DNA of 5,864 bases from Desulfobacteraceae bacterium (lineage in GTDB: Bacteria; Desulfobacterota; Desulfobacteria; Desulfobacterales; Desulfobacteraceae), in assembly GCA_023140455.1 (NCBI GenBank), contig JAGLLQ010000071.1:1-5864 (forward strand). Direction: 5' to 3'. The position numbers and the translations under genes were made by a program. Positions 1-5,864 of the stretch are shown here, piece by piece. The notes under the pieces were generated by a model. The model had not been told where the DNA came from. It searched no databases and saw only the letters and a list, made by a program, of their open reading frames with translations. Within the stretch, counting starts at the first letter, position 1. Each line of letters starts with the position of its first letter.

Positions 1-597
1 GGATCAATAAAGAAAACCAGGATTTTTTCTGATATAAGGCCTGATTTTAAAGCCCTTGCTTTTTTTTCAACTATTAAGCAAACCCATGATGATTCAATAT
101 TAGTCTCATTTGTAAATCTCCTTGAGAAAGAGGGTATTACAATTAAGCCATCTACATTCCTTTTACCTGAACTGATTAATAAAAAAGGTTGCTGGACAAA
201 GAGAAAGCCTTCAAAATCAGAAGCCCAGGATATCATAGCAGGTTGGCCCATAGCTAAAGCGATTGGAAGATTTGATATCGGTCAATGTATTCTTGTCAGT
301 AATGGGAGTATATTGGCTGTTGAAGCAATAGATGGTACTGATGCAACTATCTTACGCGGCGGAGCTCTTGGGGATAAAGAGACTGTAGTAGTAAAGATAT
401 CCAAGCCAAATCAGGATTTGAGATTTGATCTTCCATGTTCCGGGTGTAATACCATTGAAACTATGCACAAAGCTAACGCATCAGTACTTGTGCTTGAAGC
501 TGAAAAGAGTATCTCATTTGATCGTGAGAAAATGATTTTGCTTGCCAATAAATATAATATTTGCATCCAGGTAATGGATGACAGCGATTTTATCTAA
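1..597 (+). CDS. lpxI: LpxI, UDP-2,3-diacylglucosamine pyrophosphatase (DUF1009 family), 5'-truncated by window edge
   Basis: Frame 1 is open from base 1 to the TAA at 595-597 and gives 198 residues. The family is usually about 270-285 residues, so some 70-85 N-terminal residues lie left of the window. Visible family blocks, numbered from the first codon here, are KKTRIFSDIRPD (4-15), a DDS segment near residue 30, WPIAKAIGRFDIGQC (about 80-95), LAVEAIDGTDATILRGG (105-121) and KPNQDLRFDLP (135-145), followed by the small C-terminal domain. The acidic EAIDGTDA and QDLRFD blocks are the most conserved part of the family and probably hold the catalytic and metal-binding residues (family knowledge, exact equivalents not verified). 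The enzyme cleaves UDP-2,3-diacylglucosamine to lipid X and UMP at the cytoplasmic side of the inner membrane. It replaces the unrelated LpxH in many non-gammaproteobacteria. Apparent internal starts such as TTG at 313 are not the real start, because conserved family sequence lies upstream in the same frame. lpxB, the next pathway step, lies downstream after one unrelated gene. Confidence 0.93.
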   Translation, partial: GSIKKTRIFSDIRPDFKALAFFSTIKQTHDDSILVSFVNLLEKEGITIKPSTFLLPELINKKGCWTKRKPSKSEAQDIIAGWPIAKAIGRFDIGQCILVSNGSILAVEAIDGTDATILRGGALGDKETVVVKISKPNQDLRFDLPCSGCNTIETMHKANASVLVLEAEKSISFDREKMILLANKYNICIQVMDDSDFI

Positions 598-620
598 AAA
601 GTCAAAATATTAGTTTTCTT

Positions 621-649
621 TTGATTTGACAATGTTTTTAGGATATTAT
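621..649 (+). promoter_or_regulatory. Candidate sigma70-type promoter in the lpxI / CNNM-gene spacer
   Basis: TTGATT at 621-626 (4/6 match to the -35 consensus) is followed after exactly 17 bp by TATTAT at 644-649 (5/6 match to the -10 consensus). Transcription would start near 656, giving a leader of about 63 nt before the TTG start at 719. A perfect TTGACA occurs at 626-631, but its distance to TATTAT is only 12 bp, and to the weaker TATTAA at 647-652 it is 15 bp, so the first pairing is preferred. The spacer is AT-rich, so a chance match is quite possible. If real, it would let the membrane-protein gene and lpxB be expressed apart from upstream lpx genes. Confidence 0.4.
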
Positions 650-652
650 TAA

Positions 653-666
653 TTTAGTTAACTAAA
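653..666. promoter_or_regulatory. Perfect 14-bp palindrome TTTAGTTAACTAAA, operator-like
   Basis: The palindrome TTTAGTTAACTAAA has its centre between 659 and 660. It overlaps the predicted transcription start (about 656) of the candidate promoter at 621-649, a typical place for a dimeric repressor site. No known regulator motif is recognised with confidence. In DNA this AT-rich, chance occurrence cannot be excluded. The rest of the 121-bp spacer (598-718) shows no other clear structure and no GC-rich terminator hairpin after lpxI. Confidence 0.3.
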
Positions 667-700
667 AACAGCATAAAGTAATTAAAAATTAATTATCTAT

Positions 701-705
701 AAAGG
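701..705 (+). promoter_or_regulatory. Probable ribosome binding site (AAAGG) for the TTG-started CNNM gene
   Basis: AAAGG is the only purine-rich Shine-Dalgarno-like run just before the gene. It leaves 13 nt to the TTG at 719, longer than the usual 5-9 nt. The frame upstream is closed by TAA at 683-685 and has no ATG or GTG between, so no better start is available. The unusual spacing plus a TTG start suggests modest translation. Confidence 0.35.
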
Positions 706-718
706 TCAGCCATTTAAC

Positions 719-1975
719 TTGATTACAACTGAATTAATTATACTTATAATCTGCCTCTTTTTGTCAGGCTTCTTTTCATCTTCTGAAACAGCTCTTTTTT
801 CAATAAGCCAGGTTAAAGCTCTGCATATTTCAAAAGATGGGTCTAAAGTTGATAAGCTTATACTGTATATGAAGAAGGATTCTCATAAACTTCTTACAAC
901 AATCCTTATTGGCAATAATCTTGTTAATATTTGTGCCTCGGCACTTGCAACTAAAATTGCAATAGAATATTTCAAATCTAATGCTGTAGGAATTGCAACT
1001 GGAATAATGACTTTTCTTATTCTTGTAGTTGGTGAGATTTTCCCAAAATCTTTTGCAACACAAAATAACATTTTTGTGGCAAGAGTTGTTATTATTCCAA
1101 TTTTTTGGCTTTCAAAATTATTTACTCCTATAATTTTTTTATTAAATTTTATTCCAAAAATTATAGGTGTTTTTGATAAATCTCCTTTTGCTACAGAAGA
1201 TGAATTAATCACAATGGTTGAAGTCATAGAGGAAGAAGGAGAAATCAAGGAAGAAGAAAAAGAATTCATCACAAATATTTTTGAATTTGATGATACAAGT
1301 GCTTCGGAAATTATGACTCCCAGGGCTGATGTGTTTGTTATTGATATTGAAAATGAAATTGATATCAAATCAATAATTGAATCAGGCTTTACAAGAGTAC
1401 CTGTAATGAAAGGCAATATTGATAATATTGTAGGTATTATAAATGTTAAATATTTATTTGCTGAGTTCCATAAATCTTGTGCTGATAATGGATCTGGCGA
1501 ACTTGACATAAAAAAAATAATGCAAAAACCCAATTTTATTCCAGATTCAAAAAAGCTCGATTCTCTTTTACATGAGTTTAAAAAGTTGAAAAATCATTTA
1601 GGTGTTGTGATTGATGAACATGGTGGGATGTCTGGTATTGTTACCCTTGAGGATGTTGTTGAAGAAATAGTCGGTGAAATTACTGATGAGACAGATAAGC
1701 TTGAGCCGGATATTACTAAAATAAAAGGTGGGAACTGGCTTGTTGCCGGTAAAATTGATATTGATGAACTAAACAAAAAAACAGGCCTGTCAATCCCTGA
1801 AGCAAATGAGTATGATACGTTTTCAGGATATGTTCTTAATATGATAGGAAGAATTCCTGAAGTTGGCGAGACAATAAAGACTGAAAATTGTACTATAATA
1901 GTAAGAGAAAAAGATGGAAACAGAATTAAACGTTTTGTTTTGAAAATAGAATCACAAAAAATAGAGAAACAATAG
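719..1975 (+). CDS. CNNM/DUF21 membrane protein with CBS pair and CorC_HlyC domain (hemolysin/CorC family, likely Mg2+/divalent-cation transport)
   Basis: A 418-residue protein of normal length for the family. An N-terminal DUF21/CNNM membrane domain (about 1-155) holds hydrophobic segments near 4-20, 58-80, 88-108 and 119-147. It carries the family motifs SGFFSSSETALFSIS (16-30), TILIGNNLVNI (61-71) and VVGEIFPKS (103-111), whose polar residues sit within the membrane. An acidic helical linker (about 159-190) leads to a CBS pair: CBS1 from EIMTPRADVFVID (197-209) to about 248, and CBS2 from IMQKP (267) to EDVVEEIVGEITDE (311-324), which includes the typical VVIDEHGGMSGIVTLEDVVEE stretch from 296. 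A CorC_HlyC domain (about 335-411) closes the protein. Characterised relatives (CorB/CorC, MpfA, eukaryotic CNNM) act in Mg2+ transport or Mg2+ resistance, with the CBS pair binding ATP. The 'hemolysin' name comes from TlyC and is not evidence of haemolysis. The start is TTG at 719, since the first hydrophobic motif begins right after it and no ATG lies upstream in frame. It sits between lpxI and lpxB, 25 bp before lpxB, so co-transcription with lpxB is likely. Substrate and direction of transport cannot be read from sequence. Confidence 0.92.
   Translation: MITTELIILIICLFLSGFFSSSETALFSISQVKALHISKDGSKVDKLILYMKKDSHKLLTTILIGNNLVNICASALATKIAIEYFKSNAVGIATGIMTFLILVVGEIFPKSFATQNNIFVARVVIIPIFWLSKLFTPIIFLLNFIPKIIGVFDKSPFATEDELITMVEVIEEEGEIKEEEKEFITNIFEFDDTSASEIMTPRADVFVIDIENEIDIKSIIESGFTRVPVMKGNIDNIVGIINVKYLFAEFHKSCADNGSGELDIKKIMQKPNFIPDSKKLDSLLHEFKKLKNHLGVVIDEHGGMSGIVTLEDVVEEIVGEITDETDKLEPDITKIKGGNWLVAGKIDIDELNKKTGLSIPEANEYDTFSGYVLNMIGRIPEVGETIKTENCTIIVREKDGNRIKRFVLKIESQKIEKQ
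1127..1167. repeat. 12-bp perfect inverted repeat inside the CNNM gene
   Basis: CCTATAATTTTT at 1127-1138 is the exact reverse complement of AAAAATTATAGG at 1156-1167, with a 17-nt loop. It lies in codons for the end of the last membrane segment (TPIIFLLNFIPKIIG). The arms are almost all A/T, and the Ile/Phe/Lys-rich coding sequence alone could produce such a match, so function is doubtful. Confidence 0.3.
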
Positions 1976-2000
1976 TCTAATACTAAGATCACTTTTCATT

Positions 2001-3152
2001 ATGAGTAAGCATATATTTATTTCAACTGGTGATTTCTCAGGCGATTTGCATGCCAGCGCCTTGATTAATCAAATAAAACAGATTAACCAGAATAATAAAT
2101 CTGATAATATTCAGATAACAGGTATCGGTGGCAATAAAATGCGTATAAATTCTGACGTATATCTTGCAGATACTTTAAGTATAGAAGGGTTTGGGCTTAA
2201 TGGACTTTTTAGCAAGTATTTATTTTTTAAAAATCTTTTAAACAATAAAATAAAAACCTATTTTGAATTAAATTGCCCTGACCTTATTATATTAGTCGAT
2301 TTCTATGGGTTTAATATACATATTGCCAAATATGCAAAAAAACTATTAATTCCAGTAGTTTATTATATCAGCCCCCAGGTATATGCTTCACGGGAATATC
2401 GGGTTAAGAATATTAAAAAATATGTAGATAAGGTTATATGTATTTTCCCTTTTGAAAAAAAAGTGTATGAAAAGTATGAAGTTAAAGCTGATTACTTTGG
2501 TAATCCTCTTGTTGATATTATAGAACATAAACTTAAAACTGAAGATACCGATTTAATAATAGAAAAATATAAAGGCATGAATCTTATTGGTTTAATGCCG
2601 GGCTCAAGGAAATCGGAACTAAAATCACTTTTACCCCCTATGCTGAATATTATTAAGATAAGCAAAGTATATAAATCTGCTAAAATTTTACTGTTTGCTG
2701 CAGGCTCTCTCGAAAAATCATCTATAGAGCAAATTTGTGAATCTTCTGATATTAATGAGCATGTAAATATAATTTATGGAGAGAATTATGCATTAAGGGC
2801 AAAATTAAGCTTTTGTTTAACAGCATCTGGAACTATTACTGTAGAAAATGCAATATTGGGTATCCCAATGATAATAATGTATAAGCTGCCCTGGCTTACA
2901 TTTAAAATTGCAAAAGCCATCGTAAAAGTTAAATACATTGGAGTTCCTAATCTTTTGGCCCAAAAAGAAATTTTACCTGAATATATTCAAACCATTAATG
3001 AAGAAAAAATTGCAGATAAAGTTTCAGAATGGCAAAATAATCCACAGGAATTAGATTCTGTAAAACAATCTTTAAATAAGGTAACAGAGATGATTGGAAA
3101 ACCAGGAGTTGTTAAACAGGCTGCACAAACCTGCCTTTCTTTTATTAAATAG
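2001..3152 (+). CDS. lpxB: LpxB, lipid-A-disaccharide synthase (GT19)
   Basis: A complete 383-residue protein, matching E. coli LpxB in length (about 382). It transfers the diacylglucosamine unit of UDP-2,3-diacylglucosamine onto lipid X, forming the beta-1,6-linked lipid A disaccharide-1-phosphate at the inner face of the inner membrane. Visible family blocks: STGDFSGD (8-15), GIGGNKM (41-47), LVDFYGFN (98-105), ISPQVYASR (123-131), IFPFE (148-152), GNPL (167-170), LMPGSRKSE (198-206), TASGTITVENA (274-284) and VPNLLAQKEILPEYIQ (315-330). By alignment from memory, D100 matches E. coli D98 and R203 matches E. coli R201, both needed for activity, so the enzyme looks intact. Several usually conserved positions differ: Asp11 for the Glu of GExSGD, N168 for the His of GH, and YAS for WAW at 128-130. 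ATG at 2001 is the only sensible start, with no ATG upstream in frame. No clear Shine-Dalgarno lies in the 25-bp gap, suggesting coupling to translation of the preceding gene. The last 8 bp overlap the end of uvrA on the other strand. Confidence 0.95.
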   Translation: MSKHIFISTGDFSGDLHASALINQIKQINQNNKSDNIQITGIGGNKMRINSDVYLADTLSIEGFGLNGLFSKYLFFKNLLNNKIKTYFELNCPDLIILVDFYGFNIHIAKYAKKLLIPVVYYISPQVYASREYRVKNIKKYVDKVICIFPFEKKVYEKYEVKADYFGNPLVDIIEHKLKTEDTDLIIEKYKGMNLIGLMPGSRKSELKSLLPPMLNIIKISKVYKSAKILLFAAGSLEKSSIEQICESSDINEHVNIIYGENYALRAKLSFCLTASGTITVENAILGIPMIIMYKLPWLTFKIAKAIVKVKYIGVPNLLAQKEILPEYIQTINEEKIADKVSEWQNNPQELDSVKQSLNKVTEMIGKPGVVKQAAQTCLSFIK

Positions 3153-3172
3153 CTGCTTTTTTTTTCTTTTTT
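3145..3172. other. Tail-to-tail overlap of lpxB and uvrA followed by a T9-C-T6 tract
   Basis: The lpxB stop TAG (3150-3152) and the uvrA stop (TAA on the minus strand, 3145-3147) overlap, so the two genes share 8 bp. Four bases after the lpxB stop, the plus strand has T9 (3157-3165), C, then T6 (3167-3172). The same bases on the minus strand encode the Lys-rich end of UvrA. The T tract could help end the lpxB transcript, but no strong GC-rich stem ends next to it: only short 4-bp matches (CAGG 3117-3120 with CCTG 3130-3133, or AGGC 3118-3121 with GCCT 3133-3136) lie upstream. A classical intrinsic terminator is therefore not supported. Confidence 0.55.
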
Positions 3173-5864
3173 AATACATCTTTTAAAAAATTACCTGTAT
3201 ATGATTTTGAAGTGTCTGCTATCTGTTCGGGCGTGCCAACAGCTATTATTTTACCACCTTTATCACCACCTTCAGGTCCGAGATCAATGATATGGTCAGC
3301 ATATTTAATAACATCAAGATTATGTTCTATTACTATAACAGTGTTCCCGGTTGAAACAAGTCTGTTTAAGACATTTAAAAGTTTTTTAATATCATCTGTG
3401 TGAAGTCCTGTAGTTGGCTCATCAAGAATAAATACTGTTCTTCCGGTGCTTCTTTTGCTCAGTTCTTTGGCAAGTTTGATTCTTTGGGCTTCGCCACCTG
3501 ATAAAGTTGTGGCAGACTGGCCGAGTTTTATATAGCCTAAGCCAACATCAATAAGGGTTTTAAGTTTAATGCTGATAGTTGGTATCTTGCTGAAAAACCT
3601 TGATGCCTGATTTATTGTCATATTTAATACATCTGCAATATTTTTGTCTTTATATTTTACATCAAGGGTTTCTCTGTTATATCTTTTGCCTTTGCAGACA
3701 TCGCAGGATACATAGACATCGGGTAGAAAGTGCATTTCAATTTTAAGTATTCCATCTCCACGGCATGCTTCACATCTTCCACCTTTAACATTAAAACTGA
3801 ACCTTCCAGGCTTATAACCTTTTGCCTTTGCTTCATTTGTCTGGGAGAAAAGTTCTCTTATATATGTGAAGACCTGAGTATAAGTTGCAGGGTTACTTCT
3901 TGGTGTCCGCCCGATTGGTGATTGATTAATATGTATTACCTTATCAAGGTATTCTAAACCTTTTATGCCTTCATGGACTCCGGGAGGTGTTTTCGCATGA
4001 TGGAGATGAGCAGCTAAAATTCTGTAAAGAGTTGAAAAAACAAGTGTGGATTTCCCTGAGCCAGAGACTCCTGTAACGCATATAAAAGTACCTAAAGGGA
4101 ATGATGCATCAATGGATGCAAGATTGTTTGAGGATGCTTTAATGACTTTTAATTGTTTCCCATTCCCTTTTCTTCTTTTTGAAGGGATTTCAATTTCTTT
4201 TTTTCCTGAAAGATAATCACCAGTGATAGAACCAGAGGCTTTAATAAGTTGTTCAGGAGTACCTTTAAAGACAACTTTCCCACCATTTATACCAGCACCG
4301 GGTCCCATATCTATTACATAATCTGATGCAAGAATAGTCTCTTCATCATGTTCTACCACAAGTACAGTGTTGCCAAGATTTTTAAGGTTCATAAGAGTGT
4401 GAAGAAGCCTTTTATTATCCCGCTGATGAAGCCCTATACTCGGTTCATCAAGCACATAAAGAACACCTGTGAGTTTTGAACCAATTTGAGTTGCAAGCCT
4501 GATCCTCTGGCTCTCTCCTCCTGATAAAGTAGTAGCAGATCTGTTAAGTGTGAGATATTCAAGGCCTACATTTTGAAGAAATTCAATTCTTTCAATTATT
4601 TCTTTGATAATGCCTTGAGCAATTATTTTATTTTTATCGGAAAGTTGAATAGATGAAATAAATTGTTTTGCTTTTTCAACTGAAAGACTTGTCAATTGGG
4701 ATATGGTTTTATCTCCAAATTTGACAGAATTAGAAGCCCTGTTCAATCGAGCACCTGAGCAGGCAGAGCATTCTTTAAAGTTAAGATATTTTTTTATATC
4801 TTCTCTTGCCCAACTTGATCCTGTTTCATGATACCGCCTTTTTAAATTCGGGATAATGCCTTCAAATTTTTTATTATAAATTTTTCTTTTATCATTTCTT
4901 TCAATATAAAATGGAATTTTTTTTGATTTTGATCCATATAGAAGGACATTTTGAAATTTAATATCAAGTTTATTAAAAGGTGTATAAATATCCTCTTTGT
5001 AAAAAGCAGTTAAGGCATCAAGGAATTCTATAAACTGGACAGAATTCCTTGATGCCCATGGAAGGATTGCACCATCCCTTAAAGATAAAGACTGGTTTGG
5101 AACAATGAGATCTGGGTCAAATTCTGTAACAGAACCTAATCCATCACATTGGGGGCATGCTCCCTGGGGAGAATTGAAAGAGAAGCTTGCAGGAGTAAAC
5201 TCAGGATAGCTGATATTACATTTTACACATGAAGCATCTTCGCTGAATAATACTTCTTCATTTTCTGCGAGTTTTAAAATATTAATAAGACCATTTGAAA
5301 GCCCAAGTGCAAGTTCAATGGAGTCAGTAAGCCTTTTTTCAATTCCGTGTTTGATTATTAATCTGTCAACAACTATATCAATGGCATGTCTTTTATTTTT
5401 TTCAAGTTTAGGGAGTTCTTCAGTTAAAAAGATTTCCTTGTTAATTCGAACTCTGGCAAACCCTTGTCTTTTAATATTTTGTAATGTTTTTTCATGTGTT
5501 CCCTTTTTATTATTAACAACGGGAGAGAGTATAATTATTTTGGCTTGATCTTTGAATTTTAGAATTCTGTCAATTATCTGATCTATTGACATGGATGATA
5601 TAGGGCTGTTGCACTTATAGCAATGAGATACTCCCACTCTTGCATATAAGAGCCGCAGGTAGTCATATATTTCAGTTACTGTTCCAACAGTAGAACGAGG
5701 GTTGTGGGAAGTTGATTTTTGGTCAATTGAAATTGCAGGTGAAAGTCCGTCAATGCGCTCTACATCTGGTTTATCCATTAAACCTAAAAATTGACGAGCA
5801 TATGCAGATAAACTCTCTGTATATCTTCGTTGACCTTCTGCATAAATAGTATCAAACGCTAAAG
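3145..5864 (-). CDS. uvrA: UvrA, excinuclease ABC subunit A, 5'-truncated by right window edge
   Basis: The frame continues past the Met at 5778 to the right edge. The 28 extra residues (LAFDTIYAEGQRRY..ARQFLGL) are classic UvrA sequence following the first Walker A, so that Met is not the start. The window holds 905 residues against about 940 for E. coli UvrA, so roughly 40 N-terminal residues, including the first Walker A lysine, are outside. Numbered from the Met at 5778: GLSPAISIDQKSTSHNPRSTVGT (from 11); first zinc module C184/C187 and C208/C211; CSAC (337-340); first ABC signature LSGGE (418-422), Walker B VLDEP (442-446) and His477; second Walker A GVSGSGKST (570-578); second zinc module C669/C672 and C692/C695; second signature LSGGE (759-763), Walker B ILDEP (784-788) and His819. 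Both ATPase halves look intact. UvrA dimerises, scans DNA for bulky lesions with UvrB and starts nucleotide excision repair. The C terminus ends in a Lys-rich tail (KKKKKAAI). Any SOS/LexA box would lie outside the window. It is unrelated in function to the convergent lpx genes. Confidence 0.97.
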   Translation of the reverse strand, partial: LAFDTIYAEGQRRYTESLSAYARQFLGLMDKPDVERIDGLSPAISIDQKSTSHNPRSTVGTVTEIYDYLRLLYARVGVSHCYKCNSPISSMSIDQIIDRILKFKDQAKIIILSPVVNNKKGTHEKTLQNIKRQGFARVRINKEIFLTEELPKLEKNKRHAIDIVVDRLIIKHGIEKRLTDSIELALGLSNGLINILKLAENEEVLFSEDASCVKCNISYPEFTPASFSFNSPQGACPQCDGLGSVTEFDPDLIVPNQSLSLRDGAILPWASRNSVQFIEFLDALTAFYKEDIYTPFNKLDIKFQNVLLYGSKSKKIPFYIERNDKRKIYNKKFEGIIPNLKRRYHETGSSWAREDIKKYLNFKECSACSGARLNRASNSVKFGDKTISQLTSLSVEKAKQFISSIQLSDKNKIIAQGIIKEIIERIEFLQNVGLEYLTLNRSATTLSGGESQRIRLATQIGSKLTGVLYVLDEPSIGLHQRDNKRLLHTLMNLKNLGNTVLVVEHDEETILASDYVIDMGPGAGINGGKVVFKGTPEQLIKASGSITGDYLSGKKEIEIPSKRRKGNGKQLKVIKASSNNLASIDASFPLGTFICVTGVSGSGKSTLVFSTLYRILAAHLHHAKTPPGVHEGIKGLEYLDKVIHINQSPIGRTPRSNPATYTQVFTYIRELFSQTNEAKAKGYKPGRFSFNVKGGRCEACRGDGILKIEMHFLPDVYVSCDVCKGKRYNRETLDVKYKDKNIADVLNMTINQASRFFSKIPTISIKLKTLIDVGLGYIKLGQSATTLSGGEAQRIKLAKELSKRSTGRTVFILDEPTTGLHTDDIKKLLNVLNRLVSTGNTVIVIEHNLDVIKYADHIIDLGPEGGDKGGKIIAVGTPEQIADTSKSYTGNFLKDVLKKKKKAAI
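5014..5056. repeat. Perfect 16-bp inverted repeat (hairpin) inside uvrA
   Basis: GGCATCAAGGAATTCT at 5014-5029 is the exact reverse complement of AGAATTCCTTGATGCC at 5041-5056, with an 11-nt loop (5030-5040). In the uvrA message the arms encode ASRNS and EFLDA, about residues 242-246 and 251-255 from the Met at 5778, just after the GAILPW motif. The arms contain GC pairs and are longer than expected by chance for a given 43-bp stretch. The protein sequence is ordinary UvrA and is not interrupted, so this is not an inserted element. A stable mRNA stem is expected; its role is unknown. Confidence 0.85.

Noticed and set aside
313..315. TTG at 313 as the start of a small 94-residue gene
   Set aside because: The same frame is open from base 1 and shows LpxI family sequence upstream of 313, so this is the C-terminal part of lpxI.
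602..640. Possible terminator after lpxI: TCAAAA (602-607) with TTTTGA (619-624), then a T run
   Set aside because: The stem is 6 bp with mostly A/T pairs and an 11-nt loop, and the T run is 11 bases away. Too weak to call.
883..1533. Long open frame on the minus strand inside the CNNM gene (216 codons), with others at 830-1063 and 1594-1992
   Set aside because: They lie fully antisense to a well-supported family protein, look like low-complexity Ser/Ile-rich translations and match no family recognised. They are shadows of the AT-rich coding strand.
3212..3403. Short plus-strand open frames within uvrA (3212-3403, 3730-3921, 5318-5548)
   Set aside because: All are antisense to conserved UvrA motifs, have no credible ribosome site or recognisable domain, and are best explained as shadow frames.
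3497..4530. Direct repeat CCTGATAAAGT at 3497-3507 and 4520-4530
   Set aside because: Both copies encode the ABC signature TLSGG in the two ATPase halves of UvrA, so the similarity reflects the family's internal duplication rather than a DNA repeat element.
5776..5778. Met codon at 5778 as the start of uvrA
   Set aside because: The frame continues upstream to the window edge with highly conserved UvrA sequence (AFDTIYAEGQRRY and beyond), so this is an internal Met.

Overview
The window is AT-rich bacterial DNA (roughly one third G+C by eye) with no mobile elements, RNA genes or CRISPR. It carries four protein genes, two of them cut by the window edges. LpxI and LpxB, two consecutive-pathway enzymes of lipid A synthesis, show a Gram-negative (diderm, LPS-making) organism. 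The use of LpxI rather than LpxH, the AT-rich composition and the lpxI..lpxB order would fit an AT-rich Desulfobacterota (Desulfobacterales-like) bacterium. That placement is inference from gene content and needs a sequence search to confirm.

Layout. Bases 1-597 (+) are the C-terminal two thirds of lpxI, whose start lies left of the window. Bases 598-718 are a 121-bp spacer with a plausible sigma70-type promoter (TTGATT-17-TATTAT) and a perfect 14-bp palindrome about where transcription would begin. Bases 719-1975 (+) encode a CNNM/DUF21 + CBS-pair + CorC_HlyC membrane protein (the so-called hemolysin/CorC family), read from a TTG start. Bases 2001-3152 (+) are a complete lpxB. Bases 3145-5864 (-) are uvrA, convergent with lpxB and overlapping its last 8 bp. 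The uvrA frame stays open to the right edge, so its first ~40 residues, including the first Walker A motif, lie outside.

How the genes relate. LpxI hydrolyses UDP-2,3-diacylglucosamine to lipid X (2,3-diacylglucosamine-1-phosphate). LpxB then condenses lipid X with another UDP-2,3-diacylglucosamine to make the tetraacyl disaccharide-1-phosphate. The membrane protein between them is not a known lipid A enzyme. It may be co-transcribed with lpxB (25-bp gap) from the spacer promoter. UvrA is the DNA damage-recognition ATPase of nucleotide excision repair and is functionally unrelated.

Nothing here is clearly a new biological system. The points most worth checking are the ion-transporter-like gene splitting the lpx pair, the promoter/palindrome in the spacer, a perfect 16-bp inverted repeat inside uvrA, the tail-to-tail overlap of lpxB and uvrA, and several LpxB motif substitutions.
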